Source: Halodurantibacterium flavum (GTDB lineage: Bacteria > Pseudomonadota > Alphaproteobacteria > Rhodobacterales > Rhodobacteraceae). From it: a stretch of DNA of 64,000 nt. The notes beneath the pieces are model-generated. The model searched no databases, was not told the origin of the DNA, and worked only from the letters and a program-made list of their open reading frames with translations. The stretch spans positions 1-64,000 of the forward strand of contig NZ_JBHUGH010000010.1 in the NCBI RefSeq assembly GCF_042681825.1, in the 5' to 3' direction. Both the position numbers and the translations under genes were made by a program. Each line of letters opens with the position of its first letter. Positions within the stretch are counted from its first letter, which is position 1. This document shows positions 52,610 through 61,999 of the stretch, one piece after another.

Positions 52610-55600
52610 ATGCATGTCGTCTTCCGCGAAAGCCGGGGGCTGGAGGAAACCGCCACGCCGCAGGATCTGGGGCAACGCCCTGCCGATCTTGTGGTGCTGT
52701 CCTTTTCCGACAGCGACCTTGGCGCTTTCGCGGCGGGCTGGCATCGGGCCAAGGGCGGCTTGCCCACGCTGCGGTTGGCGAACCTTGCGCAGCTTGCGCA
52801 TCCCCTCTCGGTCGATACCTATGTCGAGGCGACGCTGTCGGGCGCCAAGGGCATCCTCATCCGGCTGATCGGGGGCGTGCCCTACTGGACCTACGGGTTG
52901 CAGCAGGTCCACGCGCTGGCACAGGCGCGGGGGATCGCGCTGGCGGTCCTGCCGGCCGATGGCCGACCCGATCCGCGGCTGGATGAATATTCGACGCTGC
53001 CCGTCTCCACCCTCCGCCGCCTGTCTCACTTATGCGACATGGGCGGAGAGGTCGCGGCGCAGGCGGCGCTGGCGCAGCTTGCGCTGGCGGCGGGGCTTTA
53101 CGCAGGGCCGGTGCGGGGGGCAAAGGTGCTGCCGCAGGTGGGGGCGTGGGATGGGGGTGTGACCTGCCCTGCGGCATTTGCGCTGACCAGCACGCGGCCC
53201 CGGATCATCCTGACCTTCTATCGGGCCTATCTTGCGGCGGCGGACCTTGCACCGGTGCAGGCGCTGGCCGATGCGTTCCGGGCGCGGGGCTTTGATGTGC
53301 TGGGGCTATTCGCGCCCTCGCTCAAGGCACCCGGGGCGGCGGGCTGGCTGCGGCGCTGGGTGGCGCATCTGGAGCCTGCCGCCATCGTCAACGCCACGGC
53401 CTTTTCCTCGGGCGAAGCCGCGCCCCTCGACGCGGCCGGCGTGCCGGTGTTTCAGGTGGCGCTAGCCACATCTTCTCGCGCCGCTTGGGAGGAAGAGGAT
53501 CGCGGCCTCTCCCCTGCCGATCTGGCCATGCATGTCGTCCTGCCAGAGGTTGACGGCCGCATTCTGGCCGGTGTCGCGTCCTTCAAGGAGCCGCTTCCGC
53601 GGGATGAGGCGCTGGAATACGCCCGCAACGCCCACGCGCCCGACGCGGCGCGGATCACGGCAATTGCCGAGCGCGTAACGGGCTGGGTGCGGCTGGCGGA
53701 AAAGCCCGCTGAGGAAAAGAAGGTGGCGCTGGTGATGTCCACCTATCCCGGCAAGGCGCATCAGGCCGCCCATGCGGTGGGGCTGGATGCGCCGGCCTCT
53801 TGCGCGGCCATTCTGCAGGATATGGCTGCGGCGGGTTATCGGGTGGGCGAAGGTCCGCCCCTGCCGCAGGGGCATGTTGCATGGCCGGTGGCTGAATATC
53901 AGGCGGCGCTTGCGCGGCTTTCGCCCACGCTTCAGGCGGCCCTGCCACTGCTGCCCGAGGATGACCCCGACTGCCGGGACGGCGCGTTCCATTTCGCCGC
54001 CGAATGGCGCGGCAATGCGCTGGTGGCGTTGCAGCCGGAACGTGGACTGCCCGCCGCCCGGGACGCAGAATATCACGACCTCAGCCGCCACCCCCGCCAT
54101 GCCTATGTGGCTTTTTACCTGTGGCTGCGGGCGATGGGTGTGGACGCGCTGGTCCATATCGGTGCACATGGCACGCTGGAATGGCTGCCGGGCAAGGCGG
54201 TGGCGCTTTCCGATGACTGCTGGCCAGAGGCGCTGGTGGGCGCAATGCCGGTGATCTACCCCTTCATCGTGAACGATCCGGGAGAGGCCGCGCAGGCCAA
54301 GCGGCGCATCGGCGCGGTGACCATCGGGCATATCCCGCCGCCGCTGCGCCCCGGCGCCACGGGCCGCCTGTCGCGGCTCGAAAGCCTGCTGGACGAATTT
54401 TCCAACGCCGACGGTCTTGACCCCCGCCGCCGCGATCGCCTGCAATCCGATATCCGGGCCGAGGCGCAGGCGTTGGGAGTGGAGGAGGATCTTGGCCTCG
54501 ATGCGGCCACGACCCTGGCCGAGGCGATCACCCGCATCGACCGCTTTGTTTGCGACGTGAAGGAAAGCCAGTTCGGCGACGGGCTGCACATCTTTGGCCG
54601 CGAACCGGACGTGCCGCATCTGGAGGGCGCGGCGGCCAGCGCCGTGGCTGAACGTGCGGCGCTTTTGGATGCCTTGGCCGGGCGCCGAGTGGCTGCGGGG
54701 CCTTCGGGTTCGCCCTGGCGCGGGCGGGCGGATGTGCTGCCGACGGGACGGAACCTCTTCACCACCGATCCCCGTGCGGTGCCTTCCCGCGCGGCTTATG
54801 CGCAGGGCGTGAAACTGGCCGAGGAACTGGTGCGCCGCCACCTCCAGGACCACGGCGATTATCCCAAGGGGCTGGTCGTGGATCTATGGGGCTCGGCCAC
54901 CATGCGCACGGCGGGCGAGGAATTTGCCATGGCGCTGCATCTGCTGGGGGCAAAGCCGGTCTGGGACGAAGGCTCCGACCGGGTGAGCGGGGTGGAGATC
55001 CTGCCCATCGCCCTGCTGGAACGGCCCCGGCTGGATGTGACGCTGCGGGTCTCGGGCCTGTTCCGCGACGTGTTCCCCACGCTCGCGGCGCTGTTCGGTC
55101 AGGCTGTCCGGATGCTGGCGGAACGGGAAGAGGCCGCTGACTGGAATCCCTATGTCGGTCAGGCAGGTGCGCGGGTTTATGGCCCGGCGCCGGGCAGCTA
55201 TGGTCTGGGTCTGGATGCCGAGGATTACGGACCCGAAGGCCGTGCCCGCGCGGGCGAGGCATGGCTGCGGGCGAGCGAATGGGCGCTCGATGGCAGGGGC
55301 CACGATGCAGAGGGGCTGCGGGCGCGGGTGGCGGGGGCTGATGCCTTTGTCCATCTTCAGGACCTGCCGGAAACCGACCTGCTGCTTGCCGCCGACTATG
55401 CCGCCCATGAGGCGGGCTTTGCCGCAGCGCAGTCGGTGACGGGCGGGCAGGCCGCGCTTTACCACATGGACGTCACCCGCCCCGACGCCCCCCGCGTCCG
55501 CACCCTGCAGGAGGAAATCGCCCGCGTCGTCCGCGCCCGCGCCACCAACCCGGACTGGATCACGGGCATGATGCGCCACGGTTTCCGCGGCGGGGCCGAG

Positions 55601-55840
55601 ATTGCGGCAACGCTCGACCATATGGCGGCCTTTGCTCATCTGGCCGGGGTGGTCGCGCCCCATCTTTTCGACGCCTATCACGAGGCGACGCTGGGGGATG
55701 GGGCGGTGCGCGACTTCCTTGCGCGCGAAAACCCCGGTGCGCTGCGGGCGATGGAATCGCGCTTCATGGCGCTGCATGAGGCGGGGCTGTGGGTCACGCG
55801 GCGGAACTCGATCCTTGCTGGCTTGGGGGCGGCGGAATGA
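52610..55840 (+). CDS. cobN: Aerobic cobaltochelatase subunit CobN
   Basis: This 1076-residue subunit binds hydrogenobyrinic acid a,c-diamide and cobalt. With CobS and CobT, an ATPase pair not seen here, it inserts the metal. It shows the CobN/magnesium chelatase H family motifs DALVHIGAHGTLEWLPGK and VDLWGSATMRTAGEEFAMAL. It is somewhat shorter than the 1200-plus residues of Pseudomonas denitrificans CobN, mainly in the N-terminal part. It starts three bases after the cobW stop and ends overlapping cobG. Confidence 0.95.
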   Translation: MHVVFRESRGLEETATPQDLGQRPADLVVLSFSDSDLGAFAAGWHRAKGGLPTLRLANLAQLAHPLSVDTYVEATLSGAKGILIRLIGGVPYWTYGLQQVHALAQARGIALAVLPADGRPDPRLDEYSTLPVSTLRRLSHLCDMGGEVAAQAALAQLALAAGLYAGPVRGAKVLPQVGAWDGGVTCPAAFALTSTRPRIILTFYRAYLAAADLAPVQALADAFRARGFDVLGLFAPSLKAPGAAGWLRRWVAHLEPAAIVNATAFSSGEAAPLDAAGVPVFQVALATSSRAAWEEEDRGLSPADLAMHVVLPEVDGRILAGVASFKEPLPRDEALEYARNAHAPDAARITAIAERVTGWVRLAEKPAEEKKVALVMSTYPGKAHQAAHAVGLDAPASCAAILQDMAAAGYRVGEGPPLPQGHVAWPVAEYQAALARLSPTLQAALPLLPEDDPDCRDGAFHFAAEWRGNALVALQPERGLPAARDAEYHDLSRHPRHAYVAFYLWLRAMGVDALVHIGAHGTLEWLPGKAVALSDDCWPEALVGAMPVIYPFIVNDPGEAAQAKRRIGAVTIGHIPPPLRPGATGRLSRLESLLDEFSNADGLDPRRRDRLQSDIRAEAQALGVEEDLGLDAATTLAEAITRIDRFVCDVKESQFGDGLHIFGREPDVPHLEGAAASAVAERAALLDALAGRRVAAGPSGSPWRGRADVLPTGRNLFTTDPRAVPSRAAYAQGVKLAEELVRRHLQDHGDYPKGLVVDLWGSATMRTAGEEFAMALHLLGAKPVWDEGSDRVSGVEILPIALLERPRLDVTLRVSGLFRDVFPTLAALFGQAVRMLAEREEAADWNPYVGQAGARVYGPAPGSYGLGLDAEDYGPEGRARAGEAWLRASEWALDGRGHDAEGLRARVAGADAFVHLQDLPETDLLLAADYAAHEAGFAAAQSVTGGQAALYHMDVTRPDAPRVRTLQEEIARVVRARATNPDWITGMMRHGFRGGAEIAATLDHMAAFAHLAGVVAPHLFDAYHEATLGDGAVRDFLARENPGALRAMESRFMALHEAGLWVTRRNSILAGLGAAE

Positions 55841-56874
55841 GGCCCGAGGCAAAGGGCTGGTGCCCCGGCGCCTTCCGTCCGATGATGTCCGGCGACGGGC
55901 TGATCGTGCGGGTGCGCCCGCGGCTGGCCGCGCTTACAGCGGCGCAACTCCGGGCGATCTGCGAAGGCGCGCGGCGCTGGGGGTCGGGGATCATCGACCT
56001 CACCAATCGCGCCAACCTGCAACTGCGAGGGGTTGGCGAGGCGGGGCATGCGCCGCTCTTGGACCTGTTGGCGGGTGCCGGGCTGCTCGACCCTGATCCG
56101 GCGATGGAGGGGCGGCGCAACATCCTGACGCAGCCGCTTTGGTCAACGGGCGACGATACCCACCGCATCGCCGAGGAACTTTCTACCCGTCTTGCGGAAC
56201 TGCCGCCGCTGCCGGCCAAGTTCGGCTTTGCCATCGACGCAGGACCCGCGCCGCTGCTGCAGGGCGATCCCGCAGATATCCGGGTGGAACGCAGCGCCAT
56301 CGGCCTGATCCTGCGTGCCGACGGCGCGGCACGTGGTGTCGCGGTGACGGCCGGTGAGGCCGTGGACCGGATCATCGAGATGGCCCGATCCTTCGCCGCG
56401 ACCGGCGCCCGCCGCATGGCCGATGTTGCGCCCGAAGGGGCGGTGCCGCCCCTGCCGCCGGCTGCGCGCCCGCAGGGGCTGGGGCTGCCGTTCGGGCAGA
56501 CGGATGCCGATGCGCTGGACGCGGTGCAGGGGGATATCCGCGTGACGCCCTGGCGGATGATCCTCGCCGCGCCCGCGCCGGGGTTTCTGCGGGCAGACGA
56601 TCCGCTGCTGAAGGCCCATGCCTGCGCGGGCCGCCCCTTTTGCCCCGCGGCAACGGTGGAAACCCGCGCCCTTGCCCGCAGGCTGGCAGCGCATCTGCCG
56701 GGGGTGCATGTTTCGGGCTGCGCCAAGGGCTGCGCCCATTCCCGCCCCGCCCCCGTGACGCTGGTGGGCCGGGAGGGTCGTTTTGATCTGGTCCGCAGCG
56801 GTCGCGCATGGGATACGCCTGCCGAAACCGGCCTTGAGCCGGCCACGATCCTCTCCCGCTTCGGAGCCGACTGA
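55837..56874 (+). CDS. cobG: Precorrin-3B synthase CobG
   Basis: This 345-residue oxygen-dependent monooxygenase makes precorrin-3B, the step that defines the aerobic pathway. It belongs to the nitrite/sulfite reductase family, and its iron-sulfur cysteines follow the C-x5-C ... C-x3-C pattern (C263, C269, C295, C299). It overlaps cobN by an ATGA and cobH by one base. The N-terminal ferredoxin-like half is present. Confidence 0.93.
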   Translation: MRPEAKGWCPGAFRPMMSGDGLIVRVRPRLAALTAAQLRAICEGARRWGSGIIDLTNRANLQLRGVGEAGHAPLLDLLAGAGLLDPDPAMEGRRNILTQPLWSTGDDTHRIAEELSTRLAELPPLPAKFGFAIDAGPAPLLQGDPADIRVERSAIGLILRADGAARGVAVTAGEAVDRIIEMARSFAATGARRMADVAPEGAVPPLPPAARPQGLGLPFGQTDADALDAVQGDIRVTPWRMILAAPAPGFLRADDPLLKAHACAGRPFCPAATVETRALARRLAAHLPGVHVSGCAKGCAHSRPAPVTLVGREGRFDLVRSGRAWDTPAETGLEPATILSRFGAD

Positions 56875-57503
56875 TGCCCTACAGCTATGAAACCGACGGC
56901 GCGGCGATCTACCGCCAGTCCTTTGCCACGATCCGGGCCGAGGCCGACCTTGCGCGTTTCACGCCCGAGGAGGAGCAGGTCGCCGTCCGCATGATCCACG
57001 CCGCAGGCATGGTGGGGCTTGAGGACCACATCCGCTTTTCCCCCGGCTTCGTCACGGCTGCACGGACCGCGCTGGAGGCCGGGGCCCCCATCCTTTGCGA
57101 CGCGCGGATGGTGAGCGAGGGCGTAACCCGCCCGCGCCTGCCCGCCAAGAACGAGGTGATCTGCACGCTGCACGATCCGCAGGTCCCCGAGCTGGCCAAG
57201 GCGATGGGCAATACCCGGTCGGCGGCGGCGCTGGAACTGTGGCGGCCGCATCTGGCGGGGGCGGTGGTGGCCATCGGCAACGCGCCCACGGCCCTTTTCC
57301 ACCTGCTGAACATGCTGGAAGATCCCGCCTGCCCGCGCCCCGCCGCAATCATCGGCTGCCCGGTGGGCTTTGTCGGCGCGGTGGAATCCAAGGACGCGCT
57401 CTGGGCGGCGCAGCCGGTTCCTTCGGTCATCGTGCAGGGGCGGCTGGGCGGCAGCGCCATCACCGTCGCCGCCATCAACGCCGTCGCGAGCCGCGCGGAA
57501 TGA
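56874..57503 (+). CDS. cobH: Precorrin-8X methylmutase CobH
   Basis: This 209-residue enzyme moves the C11 methyl group to C12, giving hydrogenobyrinic acid. The catalytic histidine H42 lies in RMIHAAGMVGLEDHI, and the later TRPRLPAKNEVIC motif is conserved. It begins at the last base of the cobG stop and overlaps cobI by four bases, typical of this packed operon. Confidence 0.95.
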   Translation: MPYSYETDGAAIYRQSFATIRAEADLARFTPEEEQVAVRMIHAAGMVGLEDHIRFSPGFVTAARTALEAGAPILCDARMVSEGVTRPRLPAKNEVICTLHDPQVPELAKAMGNTRSAAALELWRPHLAGAVVAIGNAPTALFHLLNMLEDPACPRPAAIIGCPVGFVGAVESKDALWAAQPVPSVIVQGRLGGSAITVAAINAVASRAE

Positions 57504-58222
57504 GCGGGACGGTCTATGGCGTGGGCCTTGGCCCCGGAAACCCCGACCTGATGAGCGTCCGGGCCGACCGTCTGGTGCGGAACGCCCGCCACGTGGCGTT
57601 TTTCCGCAAGGCCGGGCGCAAGGGGCAGGCCCGCCAGATCGTCGAGGGGATGCTCCATCCCGACGCGGTGGAAATCCCGATGGAATACCCGGTCACGACC
57701 GAGATCCCGCTGGACGACCCGCGCTATAACGAGGTGCTCTCGGGCTTTTACGCCGATTGCGTGGCGCGGCTTTGTGCGCTGACGCCGACGGGCGACGTGG
57801 TGGTGCTGTGCGAAGGCGATCCGTTCTTCTACGGGTCGTTCATGCATCTCTTCATCCGCCTGCAAGGCCGCTGCCCGGTTGAGGTCGTGCCGGCCATCAC
57901 CGGCATGTCGGGCGCCTGGACGGCGAGTGGGGCGCCGATCACCTGGGGCGATGACGTGCTGACGGTGCTGATGGCGACGCTGCCAGAGGCGGAACTGACC
58001 CGCCGCATGGCCGACACCGACGCGCTGGTGGTGATGAAGATCGGGCGCAACATCGACAAGGTGCGCCGGGCGCTGACGGCCGCAGGCCGCGCGGATCAGG
58101 CCTGGCTGGTCGAATACGCGGCCATGCCGCAGCAGCGCGTGATCCGCTTGGCCGAGGCCGGGGAGTGCGTGACCCCGTACTTCTCGATCGTGCTGGTGCA
58201 CGGGCAGGGGCGGCGGCCATGA
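57500..58222 (+). CDS. cobI: Precorrin-2 C(20)-methyltransferase CobI
   Basis: This 240-residue SAM enzyme converts precorrin-2 to precorrin-3A. It has the tetrapyrrole methylase signature: GVGLGPGNPDLMSVRA at the N-terminus, and LCEGDPFFYGSFMHLF and PAITGMSGAW in the SAM pocket. The start overlaps the cobH stop. Confidence 0.96.
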   Translation: MSGTVYGVGLGPGNPDLMSVRADRLVRNARHVAFFRKAGRKGQARQIVEGMLHPDAVEIPMEYPVTTEIPLDDPRYNEVLSGFYADCVARLCALTPTGDVVVLCEGDPFFYGSFMHLFIRLQGRCPVEVVPAITGMSGAWTASGAPITWGDDVLTVLMATLPEAELTRRMADTDALVVMKIGRNIDKVRRALTAAGRADQAWLVEYAAMPQQRVIRLAEAGECVTPYFSIVLVHGQGRRP

Positions 58223-58971
58223 GCGGCTGGGTCGCCATTGCGGGGCTTGGCCCCGGGTCCGATCTGATGGTGACACCCGAGGTGACAGCGGCGCTGGCAG
58301 AGGCGACGGACGTGGTGGGCTACATCCCCTACGTCGCACGCGTGGCTGGGCGTGAGGGGCTGACCCTGCACCCGACCGATAACCGGGTGGAACTGGATCG
58401 GGCGGCGCATGCGCTCTCGATGGCGGCAGAGGGGCGGCGGGTCGTCGTGGTGTCATCGGGCGATCCGGGGGTTTTTGCCATGGCCTCGGCTGTGTTCGAG
58501 GCGCTGGAGGCGGGGCCTGTGGCGTGGCGTGATCTGGACATCCGCGTGCTGCCGGGGATCACCGCGATGCTGGCGGCGGCGGCGCGGGCAGGGGCGCCGC
58601 TGGGGCATGATTTTTGCGCGATCAACCTGTCCGACAACCTCAAGCCCTGGGTGCTGATCGAAAAGCGCCTGCGCCTTGCGGCCGAGGCTGATTTCGCGAT
58701 GGCCTTCTACAACCCGCGGTCGCGTTCCCGCCCCGAGGGGTTCGCGCGGGCGCTGGAGGTTCTGCGCGAGGCCTGCGGCGATGCCCGCCCCGTGATCTTT
58801 GCCCGCGCGATTTCCACGCCCGAAGAGACGCTGCGTGTCGTGCCGCTGACCGAGGCAGAGCCAGAGATGGCCGACATGCGCACCATGGTCATCGTCGGGT
58901 CAAGCCAGACACGGATCATCGAACGGGCGGGCGCACCAATTGTCTACACCCCCCGGGGCGTGGCGGGATGA
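58219..58971 (+). CDS. cobJ: Precorrin-3B C(17)-methyltransferase CobJ
   Basis: This 250-residue SAM enzyme performs ring contraction together with C17 methylation. Motifs AGLGPGSDLMVTPEV, VSSGDPGVFAMASAVFE and LGHDFCAINLSDNLKPW are typical of CobJ. The start overlaps the cobI stop by four bases. Its 3' end overlaps the convergent cobK by 28 bases. Confidence 0.96.
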   Translation: MSGWVAIAGLGPGSDLMVTPEVTAALAEATDVVGYIPYVARVAGREGLTLHPTDNRVELDRAAHALSMAAEGRRVVVVSSGDPGVFAMASAVFEALEAGPVAWRDLDIRVLPGITAMLAAAARAGAPLGHDFCAINLSDNLKPWVLIEKRLRLAAEADFAMAFYNPRSRSRPEGFARALEVLREACGDARPVIFARAISTPEETLRVVPLTEAEPEMADMRTMVIVGSSQTRIIERAGAPIVYTPRGVAG

Positions 58972-59696
58972 TCGAGCCAGCCCAGAACCTCTTCAACCGA
59001 TACAGCTTCCTGCCGCGGCGGGAGAGCAGGTCGGTCGATCATGACAACCGGCAGGCCAAGGCGCCGTGCCGCAATCAGCTTTGCCTCGGCCCCCGTGCCG
59101 CCTGCATTCTTGGCCACGACCAGTTCGATCCGGTGGTCCTGCATGAGCGTGATGTCCCCCTGGGCCGTGAAGGGGCCGCGATCGACGATCACCGTATGAT
59201 CGGGCAAGGGCGGCGGGGCCTCTGGCGCGTCGACCAGCCGCAGGACGTAGTGATGCTGCGGCTGGGGGGCGAATTCGGCCAGATGCATCCGGCCAAGCGC
59301 CAGAAGAACCCGGCGCGGCGGGCCGGAAAGTGCGGCGACGGCCGCAGGAATGTCGGGTGCCGTGCGCCAGTCATCGCCTGCCTGCGCCCTCCACGGCGGG
59401 CGCGTCAGGGCGATCAGCGGTACGCCTGTATCTTGCGCGGCGGCAACGGCATTCCGGCTCATCTGCGCGGCAAAGGGATGGGTGGCATCCACCAGATGCG
59501 TGACGGCATTGTCCCGCAGGTAGGCGGCCAGCCCCTCGACCCCGCCGAACCCGCCCGTGCGGGTGGGGATGGGCTGCGGCTTGGGCCGTTCCACCCGCCC
59601 GGCATAGGAAAGGGTCGCGCGCTCGCCACCTTCCGCAAGGGCGCGGGCAAGGGCGCTTGCCTCACTCGTGCCACCAAGGATGAGGATGTTTCGCAT
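58944..59696 (-). CDS. cobK: Precorrin-6A reductase CobK
   Basis: This 250-residue NADPH enzyme reduces precorrin-6A to 6B. It has LILGGTSEASALARAL at the N-terminus, VDATHPFAAQMSRNA and a C-terminal KNAGGTGAEAKLIAA. It is the only gene of the cluster on the minus strand. Its ATG overlaps the cobL ATG by two bases on the other strand, so its promoter must lie inside cobL. Confidence 0.95.
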   Translation of the reverse strand: MRNILILGGTSEASALARALAEGGERATLSYAGRVERPKPQPIPTRTGGFGGVEGLAAYLRDNAVTHLVDATHPFAAQMSRNAVAAAQDTGVPLIALTRPPWRAQAGDDWRTAPDIPAAVAALSGPPRRVLLALGRMHLAEFAPQPQHHYVLRLVDAPEAPPPLPDHTVIVDRGPFTAQGDITLMQDHRIELVVAKNAGGTGAEAKLIAARRLGLPVVMIDRPALPPRQEAVSVEEVLGWLDHPATPRGV

Positions 59697-60885
59697 GTCT
59701 GATCCCTGGCTCACGATCGTCGGTCTGGGCGAAGATGGCCCGGATGGGCTTCCGCCTGCAAGCCGTGATGCGCTGGCGGGGGCCGAGGTGGTCATGGGCG
59801 CGGCGCGGCATCTGTCGCTGCTGCCTGATCTGACGGCCGAACGGCTGGAATGGCCGGTGCCGTTCGCGGATGGCATCCCGCGGCTTCTGGCCTTGCGAGG
59901 GCGGCGGGTGGTGATGCTGGCCTCGGGCGATCCGTTCTGGTTCGGGGCGGGGACCAGCGTGACCCGGCATCTTGAGCCGGGGGAATGGCGGGCGCTGCCG
60001 GGGCCGTCGACCTTCTCGCTCGCCGCATCGCGACTGGGCTGGGGGCTGGACGGGGTGGTCTGCCTTGGCCTTCATGCGGCCCCCCTGTCGCGGCTGCGCC
60101 CGCATCTGGGCGATGGCGTGCGGGCCATCGTGCTGCTGCGCGACGGGGCTGCGGTGGCGGATCTCGCGGATTGGCTGGTGGGTGCGGGGCTTGGTGCGTC
60201 CCGCCTGCATGTGCTGGAGGCGCTGGGCGGCCCTCGCGAACGGCTGCGCGACTGCGCGGCAAAGGCGCTGGATTTCACTGACATCATTCATCCTGTCGCC
60301 GTGGCGATAGAGGCGCGCGGGCAGGGAATGCCGCAGGCGCAGGGCCTGCCGGATGATCTTTTTGACCACGATGGGCAGATCACCAAACGCCCGGTGCGGG
60401 CGCTGACGCTGTCGGCCCTTGCCCCGCGGGCGGGCGAGCTCTTGTGGGACATTGGCGCGGGATCGGGTTCCATCGGGATCGAATGGCTGCTGGCGCATCC
60501 CGCCAACCGGGCCACAGGCGTGGAGGCGGATCCAACCCGCCTTGCCCGTGCCCGCCAGAATGCCGACGCGCTGGGCGTGGACCGGCTGCACCTGGTTCAG
60601 GGGCGCGCCCCCGAGGCACTGGCGGGCCTGCCGCTGCCCGATGCGGTGTTCATCGGTGGCGGCCTGTCGCACGACCTGCTGACGCATCTCTGGTCCCTCC
60701 TGCAACCGGGCACCCGGATCGTTGCCAATGCCGTGACGTTGGAATCCGAGGCGCTGCTGGCGCAGTGGCACGCACAGGCCGGTGGCAGCCTGCTGCGCAT
60801 CGAACTGGCCGAGGCGCAGCCGCTTGGCCCCCGCAGGGGATGGCGCGCCGCCTATCCGATCGTGCAGTGGAGCATTACCCGATGA
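59695..60885 (+). CDS. cobL: Precorrin-6Y C5,15-methyltransferase CobL
   Basis: This 396-residue fused enzyme has an N-terminal CbiE-type methylase domain (TIVGLGEDGPDGL, VVMLASGDPFWFGAG) and a C-terminal CbiT-type Rossmann domain (LLWDIGAGSGSIGIEWL). It methylates C5 and C15 and decarboxylates C12 acetate. It divides from cobK at overlapping start codons. The cobE start overlaps its stop. Confidence 0.96.
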   Translation: MSDPWLTIVGLGEDGPDGLPPASRDALAGAEVVMGAARHLSLLPDLTAERLEWPVPFADGIPRLLALRGRRVVMLASGDPFWFGAGTSVTRHLEPGEWRALPGPSTFSLAASRLGWGLDGVVCLGLHAAPLSRLRPHLGDGVRAIVLLRDGAAVADLADWLVGAGLGASRLHVLEALGGPRERLRDCAAKALDFTDIIHPVAVAIEARGQGMPQAQGLPDDLFDHDGQITKRPVRALTLSALAPRAGELLWDIGAGSGSIGIEWLLAHPANRATGVEADPTRLARARQNADALGVDRLHLVQGRAPEALAGLPLPDAVFIGGGLSHDLLTHLWSLLQPGTRIVANAVTLESEALLAQWHAQAGGSLLRIELAEAQPLGPRRGWRAAYPIVQWSITR

Positions 60886-61238
60886 TCGTTGCTGGGTTCG
60901 GCTTTCGGGCGGCGGCGACCGAGGCTTCGCTGCTGGCGGCGCTGGGCGAGGCCCGTCCGCAGGCCCTCGCCGCGCCAGCGGACAAGGCCGCCGCCCCCTG
61001 TCTGGCCGCCCTGTCCCGTCGGCTGCACTTGCCCGTGATTCCGGTTCCGCCGGGGGCGCTGTTGGCGGTGACTACGCTGACTCACTCGCCCCGCATTCAT
61101 GAAAAACGTGGCACCGGCAGCGTGGCCGAGGCTGCGGCCCTTGCCGCCGCCGGCCCCGGCGCACGGCTTCTGGGGCCACGGACGGTTTCGCCTGACCGGA
61201 TGGCCACCTGCGCCCTTGCTGAAAGGAAAGATCCATGA
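60882..61238 (+). CDS. cobE: Cobalamin biosynthesis protein CobE
   Basis: This 118-residue protein resembles the C-terminal domain of CbiG, a beta-lactone-processing domain in the anaerobic pathway. It has the motifs GFGFRAAATEASLLAAL and ALAAAGPGARLLGPRTVS. CobE is essential in some aerobic producers, but its reaction is not firmly known. It overlaps cobL and cobM by four bases each. Confidence 0.87.
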   Translation: MIVAGFGFRAAATEASLLAALGEARPQALAAPADKAAAPCLAALSRRLHLPVIPVPPGALLAVTTLTHSPRIHEKRGTGSVAEAAALAAAGPGARLLGPRTVSPDRMATCALAERKDP

Positions 61239-61999
61239 CCGTTCATTTCATCGGCGCGGGCCCCGGGGCTGCCGACCTTCTGACCCTGCGGGGCCGCGAC
61301 ATCATCGCCCGCTGCCCGGTCTGCCTTTATGCAGGCTCGCTGGTGCCGGAGGAGATCCTGTCGCACTGCCCGCCGGGCGCGCGGATCGTGAACACCGCGC
61401 CGCTGGATCTGGACGCGATCATCGCCGAATGCCGCGCCGCGCATGAGGCCGGGCAGGATGTGGCGCGGCTGCATTCCGGGGATCTGTCGGTCTGGTCGGC
61501 GATGGGGGAGCAGCTGCGCCGCCTGCGGGCCGAGGGTATTCACTACACGGTCACGCCGGGGGTGCCGTCTTTTGCGGCGGCGGCGGCGGCGCTGGGGGCG
61601 GAACTGACGCTGCCGGGGCTGGCGCAATCGGTGGTGCTGACACGGACGCCGGGCCGGGCCTCTGCCATGCCCGAAGGGGAGAGCCTGACGAATTTCGCCG
61701 CCACCGGGGCGACGCTGGCCATCCATCTGTCGATCCACAACCTGGGCCGCGTGGTCGCGGACCTGATGACCGCCTATGGCTCGGATTGCCCGGTGGCGGT
61801 GGTCTATCGCGCAAGCTGGCCGGACGAAAAGATCGTCCGAGCGACGCTTTCGACCATCGAGGCCGCGATGGGCGAGGGGGTGGAGCGGACAGCGCTGATC
61901 CTTGTTGGCCCCGCGCTGGCCGCAGAGGGGTTCGACGAAAGCTGCCTTTATTCCACCGATTACGACCGCCGCTTCCGCCCGCAGGGGGCGCGGGAATGA
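61235..61999 (+). CDS. cobM: Precorrin-4 C(11)-methyltransferase CobM
   Basis: This 254-residue SAM enzyme converts precorrin-4 to precorrin-5. It begins MTVHFIGAGPGAADLLTLRG and includes CLYAGSLVPEEIL, RLHSGDLSVWSAMGEQ and TPGVPSFAAAAAALGAEL, all family landmarks. Start and stop overlap the neighbours by four bases. Confidence 0.96.
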   Translation: MTVHFIGAGPGAADLLTLRGRDIIARCPVCLYAGSLVPEEILSHCPPGARIVNTAPLDLDAIIAECRAAHEAGQDVARLHSGDLSVWSAMGEQLRRLRAEGIHYTVTPGVPSFAAAAAALGAELTLPGLAQSVVLTRTPGRASAMPEGESLTNFAATGATLAIHLSIHNLGRVVADLMTAYGSDCPVAVVYRASWPDEKIVRATLSTIEAAMGEGVERTALILVGPALAAEGFDESCLYSTDYDRRFRPQGARE

